From: Massilia putida
Lineage (GTDB): Bacteria > Pseudomonadota > Gammaproteobacteria > Burkholderiales > Burkholderiaceae_D
Direction of reading: 5' to 3'
Length of the DNA: 64,000 nucleotides
NCBI RefSeq assembly: GCF_001941825.1
Contig: NZ_CP019038.1
Coordinates: 4,340,001-4,404,000 of the forward strand
The translations under genes and the position numbers were made by a program. Position 1 is the first letter of the stretch; each line of letters opens with the position of its first letter. The notes under the pieces were generated by a model. The model saw only the letters and a program-made list of their open reading frames with translations, was not told where the DNA came from and did not search any database. Below are positions 39,301 through 46,587 of this stretch, piece by piece.

Positions 39301-42120
39301 GCCCACGCGTGGTGGCGCCTGAAAGGACTCGTCGTCGATCTCGTGATCTGGTGCGAGGACGGCGAGTCGAAGACGGGCGGCTACCGCCAGGCGCTGCACG
39401 ACCAGATCATGAGCCTCATCGCGTCCGGTCTCGACGCGCACTCGATCGACCGGCCGGGCGGCGTGTTCGTGCGCCTGGCCGACCAGATCCCGAACGAGGA
39501 CCGCGTGCTGATGCAGGCCGTGGCGCGCGTGATCCTGTCCGACGAACACGGCGGCCTGGCCGAACAGCTGCGCCGCGCGGCCGCGCGCAAGGTCGAGCTG
39601 CCGCCGGCGTTCGTGCCGGCGGCGCCCGCGCAGCAGCACGCGGCAGCAAAGCTGGACGTTCCCGCGCTGGTGCTGGACAACGGCATCGGCGGTTTCAGCG
39701 CGGACGGCCGCGAATACCTCATCCGCACGGGACCTGGCCGGCCGACGCCGGCGCCGTGGGCCAACGTGCTCGCGAGTCCGATGTTCGGCACTGTCGTGTC
39801 GGAAAGCGGCCAGGCCTACAGCTGGAATCAGAATGCCCACGAATTCCGCCTGACGCCGTGGGACAACGATCCGGTGGCCGACCGCGGCGGCGAAGTCTTT
39901 TATGTACGCGACGAGCAGACCGGCGTGTTCTGGTCGCCGACGGCGCTGCCGGCACCGTCGGGCGGCGACTACGTCACGCGCCACGGCTTCGGCTATAGCG
40001 TGTTCGAGCACGCGGCGCACGGCATCCGCAGCGAGCTGCTGACGTACGTGGCGCTGGACGCGCCGCTGAAGTATGTCGTGGTCAAGCTGCGCAACGACAG
40101 CGCCGTCCCGCGCCGCCTGTCCGTGACCGGCTACGTGGAATGGGTGCTCGGCGACTTGCGCGCGAAATCCGCGCTGCACGTGGTGACCGAGCAGGACCCC
40201 GTCAGTGGCGCGCTGTTCGCCCGCAACGCCTACAACGCCGATTTCTCCGGGCGCGTCGCGTTCTTCCACCTCGACGCCGAGCACGTGGCGTTCACGTGCG
40301 ACCGCGCGGAATTCATCGGCCGCGACGGCAGCCTGGCAAATCCGGCCGCGCTCGGACGCACGACCTTGTCGGGCCGCAGCGGTGCGGCGCTCGACCCGTG
40401 CGCGGCGCTGCAGGCCGCCGTCGACCTGCAGCCGAGCGACGAGCAGGAGCTCGTGTTCATGCTGGGCGTCGGCGGCCGGCGCAACCTGGACGCCTCCGGC
40501 ATGGTCCAGCGCCACAGCGGCGCAGTGACGGCCGCCGCCGACCTGGCCCGCGTGCGCGATTTCTGGGACGACACGCTGGGGGCCGTGCGCATCGAGACCC
40601 CGGAGCCGGAATTCGATCTGCTGGCCAACGGCTGGCTGATGTACCAGACGATCGCCTGCCGCATGTGGGCGCGCAGCGGCTATTACCAGTCGGGCGGCGC
40701 CTACGGCTTCCGCGACCAGCTGCAGGATGCGATGGCCACCGTGCACGCGCGTCCCGAACTGCTGCGCGACCACATCCTGCTGTTCGCGGGCCACCAGTTC
40801 GTCGAAGGCGACGTGCAGCATTGGTGGCATCCGCCGACGGGACGCGGCGTGCGCACGCGCTGCTCGGACGATTATCTGTGGCTGCCGCTGGCCGTGCACC
40901 GCTACGTCGGCGTGACGGGCGACGAGTCGCTGCTGGACGAGGTCGCGCCGTTCATCGAAGGCCGCGCGCTCAGGCAGGACGAGGATTCGTGGTACGACGT
41001 GCCCATGCGATCGAGCGAACAGGCCAGCATCTACGAGCACTGCGTGCGCGCGCTGCGCCGCGCCCTCGTGTTCGGCCCGCACGGCCTGCCGCTGATCGGC
41101 ACGTGCGACTGGAACGACGGCATGGACCGCGTCGGCAGCGACGGCCGCGGCGAAAGCGTGTGGCTCGGGTTCTTCCTGTACGACATACTGTGCCGCTTCG
41201 CGGACCTGGCCGACCGCCGCGGCGACTATGGCTTCTGCACGACGTGCCGCAGCGCGGCCCAGGTCCTGGCGCACAACATCGAGGACAACGCCTGGGATGG
41301 CGAGTGGTACCGGCGCGCGTATTTCGACGACGGCACCCCGCTCGGCTCGCGCGAGAACGACGAGTGCCGCATCGATTCGATCGCGCAGAGCTGGGCCGTG
41401 CTGTCCGGCGCGGCCGATCGCGGGCGGGCGCGCATCGCGATGGACTCGGTCGACGCGCATCTCGTGCGCCGCGACACGGGGCTGGTCCAGCTGCTCGATC
41501 CGCCGTTCGACCAGGGCCGGCTGGACCCGGGCTATATCCGCGGCTACGTGCCGGGCGTGCGCGAAAACGGCGGCCAGTACACGCATGCCGCGATCTGGTC
41601 GGCGATGGCGTTCGCGCAGTTGGGCGACATGGAGCGGGCCTGGGAACTGGCGCGCATGATCAACCCGATCCATCACGCGCGCACCTTCGATGACTGCGGC
41701 ATCTATCGATCCGAACCCTACGTGATGACCGCCGACGTGTACGCGGCCGCACCGCACGTGGGGCGCGGCGGCTGGAGCTGGTACACGGGGTCGGCGGGCT
41801 GGATGTACCGCCTGATCGTCGAATCCCTGCTCGGCGTGACGCGCGCGGGCGACACGCTGACGCTCACGCCGCGCCTGCCCGCGGGCTGGGAGGGCTTCCG
41901 CCTGCACTACCGCTACCGCGGCAGCCAGTACACGATCGCCGTGCGCCGCGCCGACGAGCCGCTGCTGTGCGTGGACGGGGTGGCGCAGCAGGGCAGCACG
42001 ATCCTGCTGGCGGACGACGGCCGGACGCACGAGGTGGACCTGCACGTGGCCTGCCGCCACGACGCGACCGCCGCCGCGTCGCATTCGGACGGGACGGCGT
42101 TCGAAAGGATGCGACCTTAA
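33400..42120 (+). CDS. ndvB: Cyclic beta-1,2-glucan synthase (NdvB/ChvB type)
   Basis: A giant membrane enzyme of about 2,906 residues that makes cyclic beta-1,2-glucan, a periplasmic osmo- and host-interaction glucan. Order: N-terminal region, TM helices (about 416-468), a GT84 glycosyltransferase with Asp631 (TLDADTQLP) and HRWIRGDWQ near 778, more TM helices (about 823-870 and 950-1000), a glycoamylase-like domain from about 1047 (PTNMGLALLAN), then two GH94-type sandwich domains and a GH94 catalytic domain with TCDWNDGMDRVG near 2567. The length matches ChvB/NdvB. The start is uncertain: ATG 33400 has no ribosome binding site, while TTG 33412 has GAGG at good spacing. It stands alone. The 150-bp gap before it shows nothing else. 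Confidence 0.93.
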   Translation: MRFLLNEEKALPPAARGLAADDAPLRAELFSAAQMAVHGRRLAARHQLSTQPGSDRLLARLADNAAVIADACAGLTVAAKSGVRLAPAAEWLLDNYYLIEEQIRLARSHLPGAYSRELPCLADPDACGHPRAYQLALEVIAHGDGRLEPESLARFVAAYQEGAALALGELWAIPIMLRLALIENLRRIAARQADSRRQREQANRWADRMTVKADERPGDLILVVADMAREVQPMGSGFVAELTRRLQGRGGPLTQALQWIATRLADEGRTIDQAVQADVKQQATDQVSVANTIGSLRLLGSTDWREFVETMSAVEQALRGDPAGVYGKMDFATRDHYRHVVERLARTSGRSEIEVATEALALAAEPRTVGDGGLDARLRHVGYYLAGKGLARLEARLNMRPGVAATLRRAGRARPLLAYLGGIGVFTALFAAAVTVHAARDGAGHGLLVAIGVLGVLGASQLALALVNLMATRLVAPAPLPRMDFSAGIPPDARAIVVVPALLYSRDNVAALVDGLEVRYLANRDPHVRFCLLTDLVDAPRQEVYGDAELIEQARAAIAVLNAKYGDQPFLLLHRQRVWSKGEGAWIGRERKRGKLEDLNAFLLRGERAPFAAIEGPLAGLDEIRYVITLDADTQLPRDAARAFVAAMAHPLNHPVFSADGRRVVEGYGLLQPRVTAALPLEDASRYERLCSGEPGIDPYTRTVSNVYQDLFGEGSFTGKGIYDLEAFERVLRGRFPPDRVLSHDLLEGCYVRSGLLSDAHLVEPCPARYSDDVSRRHRWIRGDWQLVGWLRSRVPLADGRREPNPLPPLARWKLFDNLRRSLVAPALTVAVLLCWTLLPAPAFWGAAVLAVFFLPFALGALVALADKPHDIPLGQHLVNWAQGARIGLGHALLNTAFLPHEASYGLDAIVRSAWRMLVSKRRRLEWRASSLSRSSTDMESNWQNMWFAPAFAVGAAVLLSFTNPFALFAAAPLLLLWFLSPVVAWWVSLPAARRAPHLSGSQHRFLRVLARRTWAFFEDHVTAEENWLPPDNLQEHPAPVIAHRTSPTNMGLALLANVTAWDFGYAATGELLARTRATLGTMGRLERHRGHFYNWYDTQTLAPLPPQYVSAVDSGNLAGHLLTLAAALERLADEPIASSRALDGIRDTLDVVEEYAPPTIPAVREAIAALRHQLTPERCRNAGTLPGLADCLQALVRQAEALRTVVPEDADPLLRNWAGKLAARAAAAQAELFLTAPWMRVVQEYVIDSSLTRIPTLRELAGFGMKAPGDDLEPEERTRQLLLARLVAEGSVNARARLQEIEQLARDARAYAAMDFRFLYNQDTNLLAIGYHVGERRLDAGSYDLLASEARLASFVGIAQGQFPQEHWFALGRQLCLVHGQQLLLSWSGSMFEYLMPLLVMPTYRDTLLDQTYRSIVRAQADYGRRRNVPWGISESGYNTVDAAMNYQYRAFGVPGTGAKRGLGEDLVVAPYATMMALMVEPERACANLERMAKQGFTGRYGFYEAVDYTPARLPHGQACAIVRSFMVHHQGMGFLALSYLLHDRPMQRRFESDPRFRAALLLLQERVPHARAHASARAEAEELRLPAPATGTTTRTVDAPHGAPQDVQLLSNGRYHVMVTAGGAGYSVWRDLAVTRWREDPTVDDRGHFCYVRDLDSGAVWSNTWQPTLAQPEHYEAVFSEGRAEFRRRDHGIELHTEIVVSPEDDIELRRLRIANKTGTTRTIELTSYAEVVLAPAAADAAHPAFSKLFVQTEILAERGAILCTRRPRHKEEAVPWLLNLMTVHGGHAAAPAPEFETSRARFIGRGRGNARPAALAAREPLAGTAGPVLDPAVAIRRVLTLAPHQEASVDIVLGAADTREQALRLIDKYQDRHLADRVSELAWTHGQVVLRQLNASEADAQLYARLAGSVLHPQAALRADPAVIARNQRGQSGLWAYAISGDYPIVLLRLRDAANIELARQLIQAHAWWRLKGLVVDLVIWCEDGESKTGGYRQALHDQIMSLIASGLDAHSIDRPGGVFVRLADQIPNEDRVLMQAVARVILSDEHGGLAEQLRRAAARKVELPPAFVPAAPAQQHAAAKLDVPALVLDNGIGGFSADGREYLIRTGPGRPTPAPWANVLASPMFGTVVSESGQAYSWNQNAHEFRLTPWDNDPVADRGGEVFYVRDEQTGVFWSPTALPAPSGGDYVTRHGFGYSVFEHAAHGIRSELLTYVALDAPLKYVVVKLRNDSAVPRRLSVTGYVEWVLGDLRAKSALHVVTEQDPVSGALFARNAYNADFSGRVAFFHLDAEHVAFTCDRAEFIGRDGSLANPAALGRTTLSGRSGAALDPCAALQAAVDLQPSDEQELVFMLGVGGRRNLDASGMVQRHSGAVTAAADLARVRDFWDDTLGAVRIETPEPEFDLLANGWLMYQTIACRMWARSGYYQSGGAYGFRDQLQDAMATVHARPELLRDHILLFAGHQFVEGDVQHWWHPPTGRGVRTRCSDDYLWLPLAVHRYVGVTGDESLLDEVAPFIEGRALRQDEDSWYDVPMRSSEQASIYEHCVRALRRALVFGPHGLPLIGTCDWNDGMDRVGSDGRGESVWLGFFLYDILCRFADLADRRGDYGFCTTCRSAAQVLAHNIEDNAWDGEWYRRAYFDDGTPLGSRENDECRIDSIAQSWAVLSGAADRGRARIAMDSVDAHLVRRDTGLVQLLDPPFDQGRLDPGYIRGYVPGVRENGGQYTHAAIWSAMAFAQLGDMERAWELARMINPIHHARTFDDCGIYRSEPYVMTADVYAAAPHVGRGGWSWYTGSAGWMYRLIVESLLGVTRAGDTLTLTPRLPAGWEGFRLHYRYRGSQYTIAVRRADEPLLCVDGVAQQGSTILLADDGRTHEVDLHVACRHDATAAASHSDGTAFERMRP

Positions 42121-42123
42121 AAT

Positions 42124-42204
42124 TTGTCAATAAGTTAATATCTGTTTGATAATTTTATGAGCCTTGGATCAAGGTCGACATGCATGCAATTGCAAAAATT
42201 GCAT
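42124..42204 (+). promoter_or_regulatory. Promoter and start-codon hairpin for the CehA-like gene
   Basis: TTGTCA (42124-42129), an 18-bp spacer and GATAAT (42148-42153) form a good promoter in an AT-rich stretch. The leader ends in an inverted repeat ATGCAATT-GCAAA-AATTGCAT (42184-42204) that stops one base before the ATG at 42206. It takes the place where a ribosome binding site should be, and none is visible. Confidence 0.6.
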
Positions 42205-42205
42205 C

Positions 42206-43822
42206 ATGAAAACCTCAATCCCCTCCCTGTCCCTGGTGCTGGCCGCGGCCGGCGTGTTCAACCCCTGCGCCGGCAAGGCCGCCACGCTCGAACACCGCGA
42301 GTTCGATGCGACGTTGCTCGCGCCTTATCGTGGCGAAGTCCGCGACGCGCGCACATTCAGGCTGTCGTTCGAGTACCCCGGCCCGCGCGGACGCCGCCCC
42401 GTGACGTGGCGCCTGGACCTGGTCGCCCCAACCGGCCGCCGCGTCGCGCAGTGGCAGGGGCGACTGGAGCTGACCGGTAATCCGGCCGACGTCGTCGTGC
42501 ACTGGTCGGGCGTTCTCGCCGGCCGCCGCCCCGCGCCCGGCATCTATCACGTGCGCCTGCATGCCGCCGCCGGCAGCGAGACCGCCGACCAGACCTGGGA
42601 CATCGCCGTGGGCGCGCGCCCGGCACCGGCGCTGCCGGCCTTTTCTCCACTGGCGACGGGCCACACGCACATGCTGGCCGTGCCGGCGCCGGGCGCGCTG
42701 CCGTACACCGTCTATTACGGCAACCTGCACAGCCAGACGCACGACAGCGACGGCGGCGGCCCCGTCGACACCTGCCATGGCGCGCAGGACCCGCAGTCGG
42801 CGCCCTACGGTCCGGACGCCGCCTATCCGTATGCCCGCAGGCACGGCCTGGACATGCTGATGGTCTCGGAGCACAACCATATGTACGACGGCTCGGACGG
42901 CACCAATCCGGACGCCGATCCTGTGAAAGCCAAGGCCATGTACCAGGCCGGCCTGAACACGGCGCGCGATTACACGGCCGCGAATCCCGGCTTCCTGGCC
43001 TTGTACGGCATGGAATGGGGCGTGATCGGCAACGGCGGCCACCTGAACATCTTCGACAGCGACGAGCTGCTCGGCTGGGAGAAAAACGCGAAAGGCGAGC
43101 TGATTGCGGACACGGAGACGGCCAAGAGCGACTACGCCGCGCTGTATGCCCTGATGCGCCAGCGCGGCCTGACGGGCCAGTTCAACCATCCGGCACTGGC
43201 CGGCCAGTTCGTCGTGAACGGCACCTCGCTCGCGTACACGGCGGACGGCGACGCCGTCATGGCCTTGTGCGAAGTGGTCAACAGCTCCGCGTTCTCCAAC
43301 AGCGAGACCGAGGGCGAGACGCGGCGCAGCAACTTCGAACAGGCCTGCAACAAGCTGCTGGAAGCGGGCTACCACGTCGCGTTCAGCAGCAACCAGGACA
43401 ACCACTGCGCCAACTGGGGCGCCTCGTACAGCAACCGCAGCGCCGTCCTGATTCCGAACGGCGTGCCGTTGTCGCGCGCCAGCTTCCTCGAGGCCGTGCG
43501 CGCGCGCCGCGTGTTTGCCACGATGGACAAGGATGCGCAGGTCGTCTTCACCGCGAACGGCCACCTGATGGGCGAGCGTTTCGACAATACGGGACCGCTG
43601 CATCTGCAGGTGGCGTACGCCGGCGCGGCCGGCCGGCAGGCCGCGACGGTCGCGCTCGTCGAAGGCGTCCCGGGACGCAACGGCGACGTGAGCCAGCTGT
43701 CCGACAAGGCCGACGTCACGACGTTGCCTTCGCCCGGCGCGCATTTTTATTATGCGAAGGTGACCCAGGACGACGGCAGGATCTTGTGGTCGGCGCCGGT
43801 GTGGGTCGCGCAACAGCCTTAG
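42206..43822 (+). CDS. Exported CehA/McbA-like PHP-domain metallohydrolase
   Basis: A 538-residue protein. A signal peptide (MKTSIPSLSLVLAAAGVFN, ending near GKA|AT) is followed by a beta-rich N-terminal domain (about 30-150) and a PHP-type phosphoesterase domain of the CehA/McbA family. Metal-ligand candidates are in YYGNLHSQTHDSDGG, MVSEHNHMYD, GMEWG, QFNHPAL and SSNQDNHCANW. Family members hydrolyse ester or phosphoester bonds; the substrate here is unknown. The ATG at 42206 has no ribosome binding site but follows a hairpin. A TTG 14 codons upstream is rejected because it would put charged and Cys-rich residues before the signal peptide. Confidence 0.85.
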   Translation: MKTSIPSLSLVLAAAGVFNPCAGKAATLEHREFDATLLAPYRGEVRDARTFRLSFEYPGPRGRRPVTWRLDLVAPTGRRVAQWQGRLELTGNPADVVVHWSGVLAGRRPAPGIYHVRLHAAAGSETADQTWDIAVGARPAPALPAFSPLATGHTHMLAVPAPGALPYTVYYGNLHSQTHDSDGGGPVDTCHGAQDPQSAPYGPDAAYPYARRHGLDMLMVSEHNHMYDGSDGTNPDADPVKAKAMYQAGLNTARDYTAANPGFLALYGMEWGVIGNGGHLNIFDSDELLGWEKNAKGELIADTETAKSDYAALYALMRQRGLTGQFNHPALAGQFVVNGTSLAYTADGDAVMALCEVVNSSAFSNSETEGETRRSNFEQACNKLLEAGYHVAFSSNQDNHCANWGASYSNRSAVLIPNGVPLSRASFLEAVRARRVFATMDKDAQVVFTANGHLMGERFDNTGPLHLQVAYAGAAGRQAATVALVEGVPGRNGDVSQLSDKADVTTLPSPGAHFYYAKVTQDDGRILWSAPVWVAQQP

Positions 43823-43913
43823 AGTCCGTGGCCGGCTGCCGGCGCCGCCGCGGAAATGCTATCCTGCTCCGCGCTCCCGCCACCCGGCGCCGTACCATTC
43901 GAGGAACCCAAGA

Positions 43914-45545
43914 GTGCAATCCATGACCCGCATCGCAGCAGCGATCCTGCTCGCTTTTTCCGGCGCCGCACTGGCGCAGGCGCCCGCCACCGCCCCCATC
44001 GCCTCCACCGTCACGCAGGACGCCGCCGCGTCCCTGCGTGCCCGGCTGGCCGACGACGTCGAACGCACCATGAAGCTGTTCGACGTGCCCGGCATCGCGA
44101 TCGCCGTCGTCCAGGACGGCAAGGTGGTGGCAAGCCAGGGCTTCGGCGTGCGCAAGCTGGGGGAGCCGGACAAGGTCGACGGCAAGACGCTGTTCGAGGT
44201 CGCGTCGAACTCGAAGGCCTTCACGGCGGCCGCGCTGGCGATGCTCGTCGACGAAGGCAAGCTCGCATGGGACGATCCGGTCACGAAGCACCTGCCGGAC
44301 TTCCAGATGTACGACGCGTACGTCACGCACGAGATGACGGTGCGCGACCTGCTCACGCACCGCAGCGGCCTGGGACTCGGCGCCGGGGATCTGCTGTGGT
44401 GGCCGACGACGACTTTCTCGACCGACGAAATCATCCACAATCTGCGCTACGTCCGGCCCGCCACGAGCTTCCGCAGCAGTTATGCGTACGACAACCTGCT
44501 GTACATCGTGGCCGGCAAGATCATCGCGGCCAAGTCGGGCAAGACGTGGGGCGAGACGATCCGCGAACGCATCCTGCAACCCGTGGGCATGGCGTCGACG
44601 ACGACGAGCCTGGCGGAGAACGCGGGCAATCCGGACGTGGCGAACGCGCACAGCAAGATCGGCGACAAGATCGCGGCCGTGAAGGCGATGCCGGTGCCGA
44701 ACGCCGTGGGCGCCGTCGGCATCAATACGAATGCCGAGGACATCGCGCGCTGGATGAACGTGCTGCTGGCCGGCGGCCGCGTGGGCACGGACGCGAACGG
44801 GAAGGAAGTCCGCCTGTTCAGCGCGAAGCAGGCGCGCGAGATGTGGACGGCGCAGACGCCGATGCGCATCAGCGAACCCGATCCCAGGCTGGCTGCCACG
44901 CGCCCGAACTTCCTGGCCTACGGCCTGGGCTTCCAGCTGCGCGACTGGCAGGGCCGGCTGATCGCGATGCACAGCGGTGCGCTGCAGGGCTTTTATTCGA
45001 AGGTGGTGCTGGTGCCGGAAGCGAAGGTCGGCATTGCGATTCTCACCAATGCGGAAAGCGGCGGCTCGCTGAACGCGCTGCAGTACCAGCTGCTCGACCG
45101 CATGCTGAACCCGGCCTCCGGCACCGACTGGATCGGCATCGTAAAAGCCGTCGAGGACGAGAACCATGCGAAGGAGCTGGCGCGCCTCGGCAAGGCCAGC
45201 GCGGCGCGCGCGGCGAAGTCGCAGCCGTCGCTCGCGCGCACGGCGTACGACGGCGATTACCAGGACCCGTGGTACGGCATCGCGACCATCCGGCACGTGG
45301 GCGGCAGGCAGGTGCTGACGCTGTCGCGCACGCCGGACCTGACGGGAGAACTGGAACACTACCAGCACGACACGTTCATCGTGCGCTGGAAGGAGCGCAA
45401 CTTCAATGCGGATGCGTACGTCACGTTCGCGCTGAATCCGGACGGCAGCATCGAGCGCATGAAGATGCAGCCCATCTCCACCGAGACGGATTTCAGCTAC
45501 GACTTCCAGGATCTGAATTTCACGCCGGTGAAGGCAGCCCCGTAA
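43914..45545 (+). CDS. Exported serine hydrolase of the beta-lactamase/AmpC superfamily
   Basis: A 543-residue class C beta-lactamase-like serine hydrolase (S12 family). The signal peptide ends at AALA|QAP. Active-site motifs are Ser98-x-x-Lys101 (ASNSKAF), Tyr192-x-Asn194 (YAYDN) and HSG (AMHSGALQGF). The C-terminal ~130 residues (YDGDYQDPWYG, FNADAYVTFALN) match the DUF3471-type extension found in esterase or D-amino-acid-peptidase-like members. It is therefore more likely a peptidase or esterase than an antibiotic-resistance enzyme. GAGGA lies 8 nt from the GTG at 43914, which I prefer over the ATG at 43923. Confidence 0.9.
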   Translation: MQSMTRIAAAILLAFSGAALAQAPATAPIASTVTQDAAASLRARLADDVERTMKLFDVPGIAIAVVQDGKVVASQGFGVRKLGEPDKVDGKTLFEVASNSKAFTAAALAMLVDEGKLAWDDPVTKHLPDFQMYDAYVTHEMTVRDLLTHRSGLGLGAGDLLWWPTTTFSTDEIIHNLRYVRPATSFRSSYAYDNLLYIVAGKIIAAKSGKTWGETIRERILQPVGMASTTTSLAENAGNPDVANAHSKIGDKIAAVKAMPVPNAVGAVGINTNAEDIARWMNVLLAGGRVGTDANGKEVRLFSAKQAREMWTAQTPMRISEPDPRLAATRPNFLAYGLGFQLRDWQGRLIAMHSGALQGFYSKVVLVPEAKVGIAILTNAESGGSLNALQYQLLDRMLNPASGTDWIGIVKAVEDENHAKELARLGKASAARAAKSQPSLARTAYDGDYQDPWYGIATIRHVGGRQVLTLSRTPDLTGELEHYQHDTFIVRWKERNFNADAYVTFALNPDGSIERMKMQPISTETDFSYDFQDLNFTPVKAAP

Positions 45546-45546
45546 T

Positions 45547-45664
45547 CGTCGTTCCCGCGAAAGCGGGAACCCATGCTGAGTCACAGAACCCCATACCTTG
45601 AAGCGTTATAAATGCGCTGGTTCGGATACTCAGTATGGATCCCCGCTTTCGCGGGGATGACGGG
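45547..45664. repeat. Dispersed palindromic repeat, copy 4 (most complete)
   Basis: A 118-bp element with long terminal inverted repeats. The left end is CGTCGTTCCCGCGAAAGCGG, continuing GAACCCATGCTGAG. The right end is CTCAGTATGGATCCCCGCTT, continuing TCGCGGGGATGACGG. Each arm is itself a hairpin. The 48-bp centre is unrelated to the other copies. It fills the gap between two convergent genes and has the look of a MITE- or REP-type unit. Confidence 0.85.
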
Positions 45665-45669
45665 ATCAT

Positions 45670-46587
45670 TCAAATCGCCGGCACCGGCGAAAACCCAGAA
45701 ATCGCCCGGTATTTACCATTGCCGTAACGGAGCACCTGGCGCTGGTCGATCGCCGCCGGCGGCCCCGCATACGACTCGGCGCGGCTGATCGCGCCCTGGT
45801 AGTGGACGGTCAGGTCGCCCGGCTGGTCGTGCGTCGCGTCGATCGTCCAGCTGCCCTCGATCGCATAGCAGTCGTGCGTATCGGACGCGCCGCCGTCGTC
45901 GCGCGCGCCCGGGTCCTGCGCGTGCGGCTTGACGAGCGGCGCCAGGCGGCGCTGGCAATCGGCCGCGCTGTCGACGTTGATGCCGGACAGCGCCAGCTCC
46001 ACGGCCGGTTCGCGCCTGACCATGTCGCGGCCCGCTTCGTACACGGCCAGCCAGGTGCCGCAATAGCCCTGCCAGCAGCTGCCGTATTCGACGGCCACGG
46101 CCGAACGCCGCGCGGCCAGCGCGACTTCGCGCACGGCGGCGGCGCCGGAAAAACCGCGCAGCGCGAAGATGCCCTGGCGTCCGCTCACGCCCCAGGTACC
46201 GCCGCGCTGCTCGAACTGGTAGGCCGCCAGCGCCATCGGCGTCGCGTGGACGGCGATGGAATGGCCGTCGTCGGCGGCAGGTACCAGGCCCGCGATGAGG
46301 GTCAGGTGCGAGGCATCCGTACGCAGCACGAGTTTCGGTTCGACGAGTACCCGGTTCTTGCCCGTGTTCCAGCCGGCGTAGATGCCGTGCGCGGTGCCGG
46401 GAAGGGGCGGCAGCGTCGCGCTGTGCACGCGTCCGGCCGCGCTGTCGCTCCAGCCGGGAAAGGCGAGCGCCGCCAGCTGGGCCGGCGTGGGCAGGGCGGA
46501 CGCACTCGCGCCGGCGCACAGGACCGGCACGCAGGCGGCCATCACCGCCGCGCCGAATGCGCGGTGTAAAGAAATCGCCTGGCCCAT
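45670..46587 (-). CDS. Exported protein of unknown function (305 aa)
   Basis: A 305-residue protein that I do not recognise. A signal peptide (LHRAFGAAVMAACVPVLCAG, cleavage near ASA|LP) marks it as exported. The mature part is beta-rich and contains several cysteines (EYGSCWQGYCGTW, DCQRRL, HDCYAIEGSW), so disulfides are likely. The segment CYAIEGSWTIDATHDQPGD suggests a ligand-binding beta-sandwich, but this is a guess. Its ATG shares a base with the stop of the upstream Deg-like protease (TGATG), so the two are translationally coupled and probably act together. Confidence 0.75.
   Translation of the reverse strand: MGQAISLHRAFGAAVMAACVPVLCAGASASALPTPAQLAALAFPGWSDSAAGRVHSATLPPLPGTAHGIYAGWNTGKNRVLVEPKLVLRTDASHLTLIAGLVPAADDGHSIAVHATPMALAAYQFEQRGGTWGVSGRQGIFALRGFSGAAAVREVALAARRSAVAVEYGSCWQGYCGTWLAVYEAGRDMVRREPAVELALSGINVDSAADCQRRLAPLVKPHAQDPGARDDGGASDTHDCYAIEGSWTIDATHDQPGDLTVHYQGAISRAESYAGPPAAIDQRQVLRYGNGKYRAISGFSPVPAI

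Noticed and set aside
37702..42084. 1,460-codon antisense frame
   Set aside because: Lies wholly within the glucan synthase gene and has the same shadow composition.
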